A DNA stretch of 64,000 nt. It comes from Meira nashicola (Eukaryota; Basidiomycota; Exobasidiomycetes; Exobasidiales; Brachybasidiaceae). The stretch covers positions 2,108,001-2,172,000 of the forward strand of contig BCJU01000002.1 of NCBI GenBank assembly GCA_001600355.1. The letters are read 5' to 3'. The notes under the pieces are model-generated. The model was not told the DNA's origin. It searched no databases and saw only the letters and a program-made list of their open reading frames with translations. How positions within the stretch are numbered: the stretch's first letter is position 1; the number at the start of each line of letters is the position of its first letter. The position numbers and the translations under genes were made by a program. This document shows, one piece after another, positions 34,457 to 44,733 of this stretch.

Positions 34457-36195
34457 ATGAGCAGCAGTGCGGCTGCAAGTACGGAAGAATTCATTGAAGT
34501 ATTAAATGCTGAACAACATGTAGAAATACAAAAATTACGTGATTATGCTCGTCATGGCGTTCAAGCGGCCGTTCGTGGAGAAGTTTGGTTATATTTGTTA
34601 GGCGTACTTTCGGATGATAAAAGTCAAGAAATGACATCTGTAAGGAGCAAATATATGGAATACGATAGTTTGGATAAACATAATCATTTATACGAAAAGA
34701 GGATAAGAAATGAAGCTGTACGATATTATCAGCGTAAATTGATTCCAAGACCACTTCCAGGTCGTACTTTAGCAAGATCTTCACATAGGATAGCATCATC
34801 ACAAAATCGAAAAATGGTAAACGGATCATCGTATGCAACTAATGAAACAACAATTGCTCTCACAGCACCAAGTGTTGCCATTCCTGCTTTAAATACTATC
34901 GTCACTACATCTGCCACCACTAGAGGTCCTAATCGAGTTCACGATGGAAAAACACAAATATTAGCAGGAATTATGGGAGATTCATCAGACGGAAAAGTGG
35001 GAGATAATTCTGTCAATAACCTTACAGGAGATGAGAGCGATGTCTTAATCGATCCAGAAGCGGCTGCAGCGAATGAAATGAAGAGATTTTGTAGAGCAGT
35101 GGAGAATATCGTTTGCGCTTATTTGAACAGATGGAAATGGCGTTCTGTTGATGGCACTGTTACAGTGATAGAGCCAGACAAGACGACAGAAGATGATTCA
35201 GGAGATCATTCGATAGGCTCAAATTCATCTATAAATCATGAAGATCAATTTCATACTCCAGACATGCAACATACGTCACAACAAGATCATCGTTCCATTT
35301 CTTCAGGATCGTCCGGATACCCTAAACCTAACTCGAACTTTTTGTCGCTACCAGAGAATGGAACGAGGGGTCGTGCATCTACTATTTCATCCTCATCTTC
35401 TACATCTTCTTTTGATGATCACAAAGAAGTCACTAATGATACTATTCAGGAGTCTGCATTTCCATCTTTACCAAGGGAATATGAATGGGCACATCAAGGT
35501 AACAGAGATAGTTTGAAAATTCCAGCAATAATTGGAAGTTCTGGACAATCATCTAGCGATTCGAACGCAAGATTCTCCTCTCAAGGTTGTTTTGTTCAAA
35601 CTGATTATCATCCCGATTTGATTTTGCTTTGTTCGCCTTTTGTAAAATGCGTTCGATCTGAACCTGGAATGTTTTTCGCTTTTGAAAAGTTGATGTCCAT
35701 CATTGGTGAGTTGATCAGAAAAAGTGAATCAGACTTTTGGTTGGATGACTGATCGAATCTCTTCTTCTTCTTCTTATAGATACGTATAACGCACAACATC
35801 CATTACCATCTCGTATTGCAAACTTCTTGACCCTATTTCGAACAACATTACCGGAATTATACGCGTACTTTGATGAAGAAGAAGTGGACGTGATTGGATT
35901 GGCATCTGCATGGATGAGACATCTTTTAGCTGCCGAAATGAGAATAGAAGATCTAATGCGACTTTGGGATACTTATTTCGCCGTTCCTGATCCGCTAGAT
36001 CTACATATGTACGTTTGCATTGCCATCTTGACAAATTGCAAAGATGCATTGGAAGAATTGGATCAATCAGAAGCAAAGAGTATGCTTTTCAGCTTGCCGC
36101 CTTTGGACGTCGATCGAATTATTAATGAAGCAATCAATATTCGACTCTCTCATCGACAATCAGAGCTTTTGACCGACGCTGATGAAGATGAATGA
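34457..36195 (+). CDS. TBC-domain protein lacking the canonical catalytic fingers, two exons
   Basis: Exons are 34457-35705 and 35780-36195. The 74-nt intron (GTGAGT...TTATAG) joins FEKLMSIID to TYNAQHPLPSRIANF and gives 554 residues. The TBC start VRGEVWLYLLGV and end GLASAWMRHLLAAEM and LWDTYFAVPDPLDLHMYVCIAIL are clear. The middle is split by about 230 residues of serine-rich disorder. Where active Rab-GAPs have IxxDxxR and YxQGM, this protein shows IRNEAVRYYQRK and YHPDLILLCSPF, so both the arginine and glutamine fingers appear to be missing. It may bind a GTPase without stimulating it. The start is the first ATG. Confidence 0.75.
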
Positions 36196-36289
36196 TTATC
36201 ATGACGTGGACATGTACATTCGCACTGTATTTTATCTCTTTTTTTACCATTTGTACTACTAATGATATTGCATGAACAACATTACAAAT

Positions 36290-38098
36290 CTAATCAGACC
36301 TTGCTATTTCTTCTTTGCCTATCCAAACAGCACGTCTTAGCCACCTTCTTCTACGTGTGTCTGCCTTTACAGCTCGAATTTCCATACCGGTCAAAGATTC
36401 AGGTCCTTGATGATCCTCTTCTTCATCATCATCTTCGAATACAGATGAAACCTCTTTCGAATGCCCTGTCAACAATTCTCCAAAAATTGATCCATTCGCT
36501 TGAGAATCTTGAATTGCAGGTGGATAACGAGGATTACCGGCGTGACCATACGGATACGGACTTGGAGTTTGCCAATCTGTGTCTGTGTATACAAAACCTT
36601 CTGCATCAACTCCAACCGGTGACCACTTTCCGATCCAATCGATACGCCAATCGTCTCCTGTAAGGATAGAGGGAAGAAGAAAGTATCAATATTATAGCTC
36701 ATTCACTGTTTCTAGCAACTGTTTAACTTACCTTCAACCCAAGCCCAACCTGGCTCAAGGGACATGGCAACTTGTCTGCTGTGGAAGTGAAAAGTGGGGG
36801 GAGATGCTCATTGATTGTCAATATAGGGAATGCAATCAAACACAAAAGAAGCGGACTCACCTTATATCAAGTGAATAACCTGCTACGTCTAATTCTTTTG
36901 CAGTCCAACCATCAGATCCTTTGGTGAATGCTCTTCGTTCACCGAATTGCAAATTATGTGCACTCCAACCAGAAGCAGTTGCTGCTGTTTCAGTTGCAAA
37001 TCGTTCATTTTGATACATTTCTACATCTCTCCATCCTTTTTGCCAAACTTGATCATCTAATCCATCTTCATCATACCATTGACTCAATTTTGCTTGTTGT
37101 TCTCTGTTCATCCTTTCCATCTTGTTCAATTCACGCCCTAAAGGTGTCTTTGACGTTCGTTTCTCTTCGTCCAATTTACTCAATAGGCCCGTCACTGCAG
37201 GCTTGACCCATGGATGCGTAGCAATAAATGCACCCTCACCAGCGATCAAAAGGATTGGGCGCAAAGGAATATGTGGTGCTCCGAAGAACATGACAGCTGT
37301 TAAAATGAGCGAGGCTTGAAACAATAACAGTGTACGACGATATGATGACCAATTCAAATAAGGCACCACAGGCGCAATTGCATCATAGCCATCTGTCACC
37401 ATTCTCATCATATTTTGAATATCGCGTAAATTTTCGTAATATTTAATCGTTCCCTCATGAGGAGGATTTGGCATCAAAGGAGGTAAAACTGCACCATGTC
37501 CTGTGCTTGATGGATGAGCGACAGCATGAGCTAAAGTTTCCGCTGGAGTTTGTGTAGCTAATTCTTTCTTTTCTGTGCTTGATGAAGTCCATCCCGTTGA
37601 AGCAGGCGTTTCATCAATAGGACGTCCAACAGGAAATCTTGCCATGTGTGTTCTAATTAAAATGATTGCCAAAATTGCTGTAGGAGCACATAATAATAAA
37701 TAAGGATGAAGTGCTACTATTGCCCAAATTCCCATCCACATACTCGTCCATGCCCAATCATCCCATGCTAATGTCGCTTCAACTGCATCTTGAAAATAAA
37801 AGATTGGACCGGATTTTTGAACGAAACCACGAAAGTTACGTGTTGTAGTTGGTAAACTCAAAGGTTCCTTATTCTTTGCTACGGGTAGCCTAGGTGGTGT
37901 AGCAGTAACGCTTGCCAAAGTGGACGTTAATAAAGTTTCAATAGCTAATGATTGCAATTTTGATCTACCTGAAAGACTTGCAGATGGAGATGGCTTATTG
38001 GATTCTGATCCACCTGGCGTACTCCAAAAAGGCATACCACCCTTTTTTGGTGTACTGGGACCGCTTGTAGCAGCAGCTGCAGCATCTTTCGTCGACAT
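36290..38098 (-). CDS. Peroxin of the PEX23/PEX30 family with dysferlin domain, three exons
   Basis: Exons in gene order are 38098-36861, 36778-36732 and 36657-36290. Introns are 82 and 74 nt, and phases agree to give 550 residues. Hydrophobic segments lie near 120-150 and 260-290 (ALHPYLLLCAPTAILAIILI, LLLFQASLILTAVMFFG). The dysferlin (DysF) module follows: NERFATETAATASGWSAHNL, then after the junctions LEPGWAWVEGDDWRIDWIG and GFVYTDTDWQTP. In yeasts these reticulon-like ER proteins shape the ER regions where peroxisomes and lipid droplets form. An arginine-rich tail (RRRRWLRRAVW) ends the protein. The 47-nt middle exon is unusually small. Confidence 0.88.
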
Positions 38099-38397
38099 CT
38101 TCCCCTTGATCGGATAAGGAGGGATGGAGGAAGATGCTAGAGGTGAATGTATGTACTTGCTGCACGAAATAAAGAAGGGTGGAGAATTAAATCAAGCTCG
38201 GCGTGTGAATGCGTATGTAGCATTTTCCCCGACTTTCTTTCTTTCAGCCAGAAGAAGGTGGGGTCTTATTTAGCGCAAAATGCTGTAACAAAAAAAAACT
38301 CCACGCACTCCCTTTTGATTATTAGAAAAAAAATTGCAGGCAATTTTACAATTTAAAAGATTTCTTCCTGACACACTCATTCACATCACTTTGCGCA

Positions 38398-38745
38398 ATG
38401 GGCAAGTCAGCAAAATTGTACAAGAAGAAGCCAAAGTCTCTTCCTAAACAAACTTCATCATCCAATAAGCGGGACAATCTTCGATATGATGAGGATGACA
38501 ATATAAGCGCACAAGTATCATACAAGAAAGATCTCAAAGCAGCCAAATTGGAAAAAGAAAGCAAAGTTGATAAGATGAAAGCTACAGAACAAGCGCAAAC
38601 GGTCAATAAACCCAATAGACTCAAGAGTAAGATATGGAAACAATTGGATGAACAAAGAGCCAAGGCTGGATTACCGGAAATCGCTACTCCAAAGGAAGCC
38701 GGCATTGACTATCTATCGCAATGGGAAAAGAAGTCAAAAAGGTGA
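38398..38745 (+). CDS. Small lysine-rich protein, unknown
   Basis: The protein has 115 residues in one exon, starting MGKSAKLYKKKPKSLPKQ and ending YLSQWEKKSKR. It is highly charged throughout with a likely helix in the middle (KKDLKAAKLEKESKVDKMKA). The composition resembles small nucleolar ribosome-assembly factors, but I do not recognise a family. It has its own ATG directly downstream of an AT-rich leader, divergent from the peroxin gene by 300 bp. The coding look (codon use, clean start, no shadow) makes it a likely real gene. Confidence 0.65.
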   Translation: MGKSAKLYKKKPKSLPKQTSSSNKRDNLRYDEDDNISAQVSYKKDLKAAKLEKESKVDKMKATEQAQTVNKPNRLKSKIWKQLDEQRAKAGLPEIATPKEAGIDYLSQWEKKSKR

Positions 38746-39215
38746 TTGTGAAGAAATTGAACCTAACAGAGTAATAATATATATCGTCTCAAATTCTGTA
38801 CAATTTGCTACGGAAGTCTGGTAGAGAGGGAACACGGTAGCAGCTTGCCCAAATGAAACAAGCCTCTTGATAAGAGCTCTTAGAGGATATGGCATACCGA
38901 TCCAGATTACCAAATTTCAAAGTTTGGTTCAAAATATATGGGTGAACTATGCCGTTGTTCTCAGAGTCAATTTTCGGCCTGTGCTTACAATGACATACAA
39001 TCCAAGCCGCATGTATGCTCCGGTTCATTGTCAAATGCATTTGCAGAATCGGAAGCCAATCGATTCTTATCCATTTCAATTGTGTTTTTACTGAACACAT
39101 TTGTACTCAAAACATGCAATAACAATAATAATTTATGTACATTCAGGATCCTCCTTGTGAGATTGAAAAAAAACCTTGATCAACCGAAAGGAACAATCAA
39201 TAACAGCAAAAAAGA
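38746..39215. other. Intergenic between the small lysine-rich gene and tRNA-Glu
   Basis: No gene supported. The right end holds T/A runs expected downstream of the minus-strand tRNA. Confidence 0.6.
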
Positions 39216-39319
39216 TCCATTGCCGGGAGTCGAACCCGGGCCTTCGCCGGACGCTTTTACGCGGTGCGAGGCCTCTCTAGAATGAGAGGGCGATATACTG
39301 ACCGTTGTACTACAATGGA
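39216..39319 (-). tRNA. tRNA-Glu(CUC) with a 33-nt intron
   Basis: The minus strand folds into a tRNA. The acceptor stem TCCATTG/CAATGGA has 7 perfect pairs, the anticodon stem is TCGCC/GGCGA, and the T arm is CCGGG-TTCGACT-CCCGG. The anticodon loop reads C-T-CTC-A, anticodon CUC, so the tRNA decodes GAG. After A37 a 33-nt intron (39282-39250) precedes the last loop base. The intron contains GAGAGG, which can pair with CCTCTC of the anticodon loop, the usual helix recognised by tRNA splicing endonuclease. T runs lie downstream on the minus strand near 39170-39210. Confidence 0.93.
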
Positions 39320-39623
39320 GGCACTAGGGGGAGAAGGGGCAGATAGTAAATATATAGTAATGAAAAAATTGATAATGTTTAGTTAACTTTTCTTTAGCGT
39401 TTCAACGTGGCGCGGATTAAAAGTGCGGTGCATGAGCAGCAACTTTCACTCGGCCCGTACCCAGCTTTGTTCAGCATGAGTGTGTTCTCGTGGAGGCAAT
39501 GCAAGCAAGCATCCATAAAATTGATGCGATGATCAACTCCTTCTTCTCCTCTCTCTCTCTCTCGATCATATTCCAAATCCATTTAGTAGCCAAACTTTTG
39601 ATTTTTAAAGCTTTTCTTACAAT

Positions 39624-40612
39624 ATGGACGGATATTTGAAGAAATTCCAAGTGGCTGCCGGTAAGGTAGGAACACAAGCAACCGCATTCGCTCAAACAAC
39701 TGGTCAACAATTGAACCAAAGTGCAAAACTAGCACAAGCAGGATTCTCTTTGCCAAAAGAATGCGAAAAAGCAGCAAGAATTTTACAATCTTTTTTGGCT
39801 GATCCTGAACATCCAGAAAGTGCTCTGAACAGTATTCCAAAAGCGGTTTTACAACAGGCAAAAGGTTTAGCTATCTTTAGTGTCATCAAAGCAGGTTTCG
39901 TTTGGTCAGGTAAAGCAGGTAGCGGAGTCGTGATTGCCCGTTTACCTGATGGATCTTGGTCAGCTCCCAGCTGTATCGCAACTGGCGGTGTCGGCTTTGG
40001 TATTCAAATCGGTGCTGATCTTTCGGAATTTGTCGTCGTTCTCAATTCAGAGGAAGCCGTTCGTTCATTCTGCTTGGCCGGTAATTTGACCATTGGTGGT
40101 AATTTGAGCGCAGCTGCAGGACCGATCGGAACAGGTGGTGCTGTACAAGCTGCAATCGCTCATCCTGCTCCTATGTTCAGCTATTCACGCAGCAAGGGAT
40201 TATACGCAGGTATGAGCTTAGAAGGAACTGCATTGATCGAGCGAAAGGATGCCAATCGCGATTTCTACGGACAACCAATCCCAGCCAAAGATCTATTGGA
40301 AGGAAAAGTACCACCACCGGAAGCAGCATCAGCAATGTACGAAGTTGTCGAACAGGCAGAAGAGATTGACGAAAAAGGCGTACCTCAACAAGCATACATC
40401 CCATCGCAGACTCCTGGTGGACAAGAGCAACCGGTCACAGCATACAATCTAAGCGGATCTACAGCATCAGGAGGCAGTGCTTCTGCAGCAGCTCCCGCGA
40501 AAGGTGACAATGCAATCTTTGATGCGTAAGTATTGCTTCTTATTTGAAAGTTTTGCAAAAGGCTGATGTTTTACCCTTTTCTCACCTTCTTTGCAGCGGT
40601 GCAAATCATTGA
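39624..40612 (+). CDS. YSC84: YSC84/SH3YL1-family actin-associated protein, probable two exons
   Basis: The SYLF (YSC84) domain fills residues of about 40-225: AARILQSFLADPE, IPKAVLQQAKGLAIFSVIKAG, GSGVVIARLPDGSW, SAPSCIATGGVGFGIQIGAD, LSAAAGPIGTGGAVQAA. The protein binds lipids and actin patches at endocytic sites. The yeast C-terminal SH3 domain is absent; the tail is short and alanine/serine rich. Splicing 40526-40596 (GTAAGT...TTGCAG, 71 nt) gives 305 residues ending AGANH. Without splicing, a TAA that is part of the donor itself stops the protein at 301 residues, so both forms are nearly identical. Confidence 0.85.
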
Positions 40613-40789
40613 TTCTTCTAATGATATCCTATACACCACTTGTGCATTATATCCAATCTTCCAAATTTCTTACGATAATGAGACACTTATTAGCCAGCAT
40701 AACTCGAAAATGTCATCTCGGAGCGCTACTATACATCGAATTAGACGGAGCATTTATTCTAATTGTACAACAGTTTCGTCATTTATACC

Positions 40790-42178
40790 TTACACCTCTG
40801 ACAATCTTAATGGCCAAGGAGCGTATGGAGCTTCGGCATGATCCCATTGGAAGCCAGGATATCCGTTTTCTTCATTGATCTTTTGAATGATTTCTGTTGA
40901 ATTATTTCCGATGGCGTCATCCCAATTGGCTTTGCAACTAACATGTGATGCGTCATAGTCGTAATTGGTATGAGGATCACAAGCGCATTGAGCTCCGGGA
41001 TCTGGTACTCGTGGACATGTACCGTAAGGAGCATGATAATAGCCTGCATAGTCGACATGCCATATCTCATCTTTGTTGAGAAGTAGGGAAGCAGCTATAC
41101 TTCTCACGGGAGCATCTCCCCATCTCTCATAAAAGAAACCACCTTCACGATCAAGATAGTTAAAAAAAGACTGATAAGCCTCCGATCGAGGGAAAGAAAG
41201 ATCGACGATTTCGAAATTGGTCCAGAAATGGCACTTGTTGTATCCCTTATCGTCATCAGAGACAAATTTTCTAAGATTTTCCTTGGGGATAAAGTGCGGA
41301 TTTGACCATCTCCATTTGTTCACATGGACGAATAAAGTTCGAACGGTGCCAACGTATTCCTTCATTGCGATCGCGAATCCATACTTTTTCCCAGTTTCTT
41401 TCATGTGACGGAAAGGATCACGTTCGATCCATCGCATAACGCCATCTGAGCCTTTCTTATAATGTGATACGAATTTGCATAAATGTCTTGTATCAGGCTC
41501 AATTCTCCACACGTAGTCTAAATCTTTCAAAAGAGGATGATGATAAATGGGAGCCGAATAAAATCGACACATTTGACGATAGCTTTTACTGCCTCCATAA
41601 GGTATTCTCGTCTTTCCCATTCTGTCCCAACGTTCTTTTGCTTTTGTCATGTTGATGTGATTAGGAATATCCCAATCTTCTTTAGGCACAAGTCCAAATT
41701 CCGCAATAGAAGGTGAAGGCCAATCTTGTAAGAAAGCGTTAATTCGATTTTTAAAGAAGTCAGTAAAAGGCTTTTCGGACAAAAAGATGTACTTGTAACT
41801 ATTGTCCGGTTGATCGTTGAATGCAGTTTGAAGATCACGCATAGTTTTCAATAATCCATGCAATTGTCGTTCGCGTACAAGTGCGACGAATGCTGCTCTT
41901 GGCTTTTCCGTTCGATTGGTTGGACCTGCATTGATGAGAGCATTGGATGATACGGAGCATTGTTCGGACGAAGAAGATGCAAAGTGTTGCCGAAGATAAG
42001 ATTGAGAAGAAGATTGAATGCTTTTAATATGTTCAGATGGCGTGAGAAAGAAGAGTAATAAGGCGATCACTGATAAAGTCAAAAAGATGATCCGTCTTCC
42101 CGGTCGAGAATTTATAATGGACAATCCCGAATTGTTCGGATGTACCTTTCCCTGATTAGCTGCGATTGGAAGTGACAT
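40790..42178 (-). CDS. Alpha-1,2-mannosyltransferase, KRE2/MNT1 family (GT15)
   Basis: The protein has 462 residues from ATG 42178. It is a type II membrane protein: short cytosolic tail, membrane anchor IIFLTLSVIALLLFFL near residues 30-45, and a serine-rich stem. The GT15 catalytic domain starts near PRAAFVALVRERQL. Conserved segments include YIFLSEKPFT, the nucleotide-sugar region DYVWRIEPDTRHLC, CHFWTNFEIVDLSFPRSEAY, FFYERWGDAPVRSIAASLLL and the cysteine-rich CPRVPDPGAQCACDPH. It adds mannose to O- and N-linked chains in the Golgi. It is convergent with YSC84. Confidence 0.93.
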   Translation of the reverse strand: MSLPIAANQGKVHPNNSGLSIINSRPGRRIIFLTLSVIALLLFFLTPSEHIKSIQSSSQSYLRQHFASSSSEQCSVSSNALINAGPTNRTEKPRAAFVALVRERQLHGLLKTMRDLQTAFNDQPDNSYKYIFLSEKPFTDFFKNRINAFLQDWPSPSIAEFGLVPKEDWDIPNHINMTKAKERWDRMGKTRIPYGGSKSYRQMCRFYSAPIYHHPLLKDLDYVWRIEPDTRHLCKFVSHYKKGSDGVMRWIERDPFRHMKETGKKYGFAIAMKEYVGTVRTLFVHVNKWRWSNPHFIPKENLRKFVSDDDKGYNKCHFWTNFEIVDLSFPRSEAYQSFFNYLDREGGFFYERWGDAPVRSIAASLLLNKDEIWHVDYAGYYHAPYGTCPRVPDPGAQCACDPHTNYDYDASHVSCKANWDDAIGNNSTEIIQKINEENGYPGFQWDHAEAPYAPWPLRLSEV

Positions 42179-42700
42179 TGCAACTGAAACCAATTTTCAA
42201 GGTGATGGCGGCTCAACAAAAAAAAAAGGGACAAAGAAAATTGCCCATTGATCAATTTTACAGCAAGCCACTTTATTGTACCGCCGCCGCACAAACCTCC
42301 CTTTTTCCTAGTATTTGTTCGGCTAGCTTTTTCCTTGCGGAGAAAATAGACAATTTAATAATTTTCTAGCCATCACGCAACAGTAAGATTTGAATATGTA
42401 CACTACAAGCTTTTATTGCTTAGCTTACATGTCAAGATAGAAATAACTTCTTTTTATTTGTATTTTTATTTTAAACAAGCCAGGGTTCACAGAGAAGTAT
42501 GTATATCGACATGCATGCCGTTGCATATTCCTAAGCCCGGCGATTGAGAAGCACAGTCGGGGGAGGGAAGAAGATCCGACTAAATTAGTGCGTACATACA
42601 CACATGCAGGTTTACCATAATTACGTTTTCCGCCACAGTAGTACATACATACTTGTACATCTGTAACATCATCACGATCAAATGGTTCAATCTGTACAGG
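42179..42700. other. Divergent promoter region of KRE2-like and DNAJC28-like genes
   Basis: AT-rich with an A9 run near 42220. No gene seen. Confidence 0.6.
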
Positions 42701-44584
42701 ATGGAGCTGGCAATGGTAGCTCGAGCAACGGCTTTGCGATTGCCAATCCAGAATACTCTCAGAAAACGTAATTTTTCATATGAAAGGAAACTGCATACAT
42801 CCTCGATCTGGCGTGAAAAGAATGAAAGATCAAATGATGAAGCTGTCCCATCTTCTGATATAGAAAGGAACATTTTTAGCGAAGAAGCTATTGCAGAAGA
42901 AGATGATGTAGGGAAAGAGAGTTTATTGCAACGACAACGTGATACACTTTCTCGTGAACCGGCATGGCAAGGCGACGAACGCGTACAAGATACAATCTTA
43001 CGAATGTTGATGGATAAACATCAACCTTTACGCATCAAAGGTCAATCTGCTCCCGGTCAACATCCTGCTGATGCAAAACTGCAAAGTATTCAAAAGCCGA
43101 ATATGATGGCATCTCCAAGTGCGGGAAGACAATCAGATTCGGCCGCAATTGCAGATGTTGAAAAGATTATACCTGAAGGCGAAGATGGAAGACGACTAGC
43201 AAAGACACCTGATAATAAACCTTGGAGAGCAGTGTATGTGAATCCTATGCTTCAAGTTGGTAAAGATGGAGAAGCTGCTGATCCTTCGATTTATTATGCA
43301 CGCTATATAGGCCTTCCAATCTCTTCGCCACATCGTAAAAGTGCAAAGACAGCTAGCGGAAAAGAAAGATTAAAACTTGCTGGTATTAAAACAGAAACTC
43401 TTCCACTCGATGATCGTAACAAAATGCGTGCTATACGTGAAGGTGTACGAAAGTGGGATAGAGCGGGAAGAATGCGTGGTGTAAAGGAAGAAGCTATGCA
43501 ATATCGACGATTGAGAGAGGAAGAACGTGAAAGAGGAACTTTAGAAGAAGATCCAATGTCGGACGAAGAAGTTGAAGAATTGCTCAATGCAGAAGGTGTC
43601 TTACAAGAAGGGCAAGAGATGCGCTTATCATCTGCTTCTGATAGTAAAAAGGGAGAAGCACAAATCGCAATGGTTGGTGGTAGAGGATTTCAATCGATCG
43701 CAAATGAGAGAATAGAAGCAGCAATGAAGACGGATTATTTTAGGCGGAATTCATTAAGAGGTAAACCACTAGAAAAGGATATACATGCTAGCAATCCATT
43801 CTTAAAAGGAGAAGAACGAATTATGAATAGACTCATTCAGAGACAAGGAGCTGCACCTCCTTGGGTTGAGCTTAATGTTCAACTGGAAAACGAACAAAGC
43901 GACTTTCGCAAAAGATTGGCCGATAGCTGGCTAAGAAGAGCAACGAGAATAATTTTAGCAACATCGTATATGCGAGAAGGTCTTGAACCTATTCGAATTC
44001 AATCGAATGAAACATTTGACGATTTGATGCAACGTGAAATGTTTAATTCAGGTCAAAAGAAATTATTGAATCTTGTGAATGGATATACGGATTCTGAATG
44101 GGAACAAAAAGAACAAGCATATCATGACGTTAGCATTCGTGACGTGAACAACCTTATTCGTAGATACAACGTCGTTGCTCCCGTCAGTGCACGGAGAGGT
44201 CTATTGATTCGTGAATGGGAATTGGATCGTTTACGAAAAGAATGCCGAGTAGATCTCGCAAGAAGATTGAGTGATGGTTTGATACCCGCAAGCACAAACA
44301 AGACACCAAACACAAACCACACTTCCAGCACAGCAAAATCGAATGCATCATCTTCAAATTTGTTCAGCGGTTGGCTCTCTTCTTCTCAGAGTGTAAGTCA
44401 AGGATCAAATTCGGCCGGATATACAGGTCGTTCTATTCAAGGCGATGAAGATGCAATGAATGCTGGAGGATTGAAGCATGAAGAGAGACAAAGACATGCA
44501 AGACGTCGTTCTACATCTGATGGATATATCACCGCATTCGTTCGTCGCACGGCTGAAAGAGCTCGTCAATTTGTCAATTGGTGA
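42701..44584 (+). CDS. DNAJC28-type (DUF1992) protein, probably mitochondrial
   Basis: The protein has 627 residues from the first ATG. A second in-frame ATG at 42713 gives MVARATALRLPIQN, an arginine-rich amphipathic start typical of a mitochondrial presequence, followed by RKLHTSSIW. The DUF1992 core is in the second half: IMNRLIQRQGAAPPWVELN, then EQSDFRKRLADSWLRRATRI and SIRDVNNLIRRYNVVAPVSARRG. No J domain or HPD is visible, which is common in fungal members. Human DNAJC28 is poorly characterised. The tail is serine rich and basic. It is divergent from KRE2 by about 520 bp. Confidence 0.8.
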   Translation: MELAMVARATALRLPIQNTLRKRNFSYERKLHTSSIWREKNERSNDEAVPSSDIERNIFSEEAIAEEDDVGKESLLQRQRDTLSREPAWQGDERVQDTILRMLMDKHQPLRIKGQSAPGQHPADAKLQSIQKPNMMASPSAGRQSDSAAIADVEKIIPEGEDGRRLAKTPDNKPWRAVYVNPMLQVGKDGEAADPSIYYARYIGLPISSPHRKSAKTASGKERLKLAGIKTETLPLDDRNKMRAIREGVRKWDRAGRMRGVKEEAMQYRRLREEERERGTLEEDPMSDEEVEELLNAEGVLQEGQEMRLSSASDSKKGEAQIAMVGGRGFQSIANERIEAAMKTDYFRRNSLRGKPLEKDIHASNPFLKGEERIMNRLIQRQGAAPPWVELNVQLENEQSDFRKRLADSWLRRATRIILATSYMREGLEPIRIQSNETFDDLMQREMFNSGQKKLLNLVNGYTDSEWEQKEQAYHDVSIRDVNNLIRRYNVVAPVSARRGLLIREWELDRLRKECRVDLARRLSDGLIPASTNKTPNTNHTSSTAKSNASSSNLFSGWLSSSQSVSQGSNSAGYTGRSIQGDEDAMNAGGLKHEERQRHARRRSTSDGYITAFVRRTAERARQFVNW

Positions 44585-44733
44585 TGTACACTCCCTTCTT
44601 TCCATAACAATTATGTATCATATGCAATTTAGATGCCTTTCAATTAGTGTGCCTTAAGTTCGACACTCAGACAGTTTAAGCATTTGCATCATTATCATTA
44701 TTTGTGGTGGTAATACATTAAGCAAAATACAGC

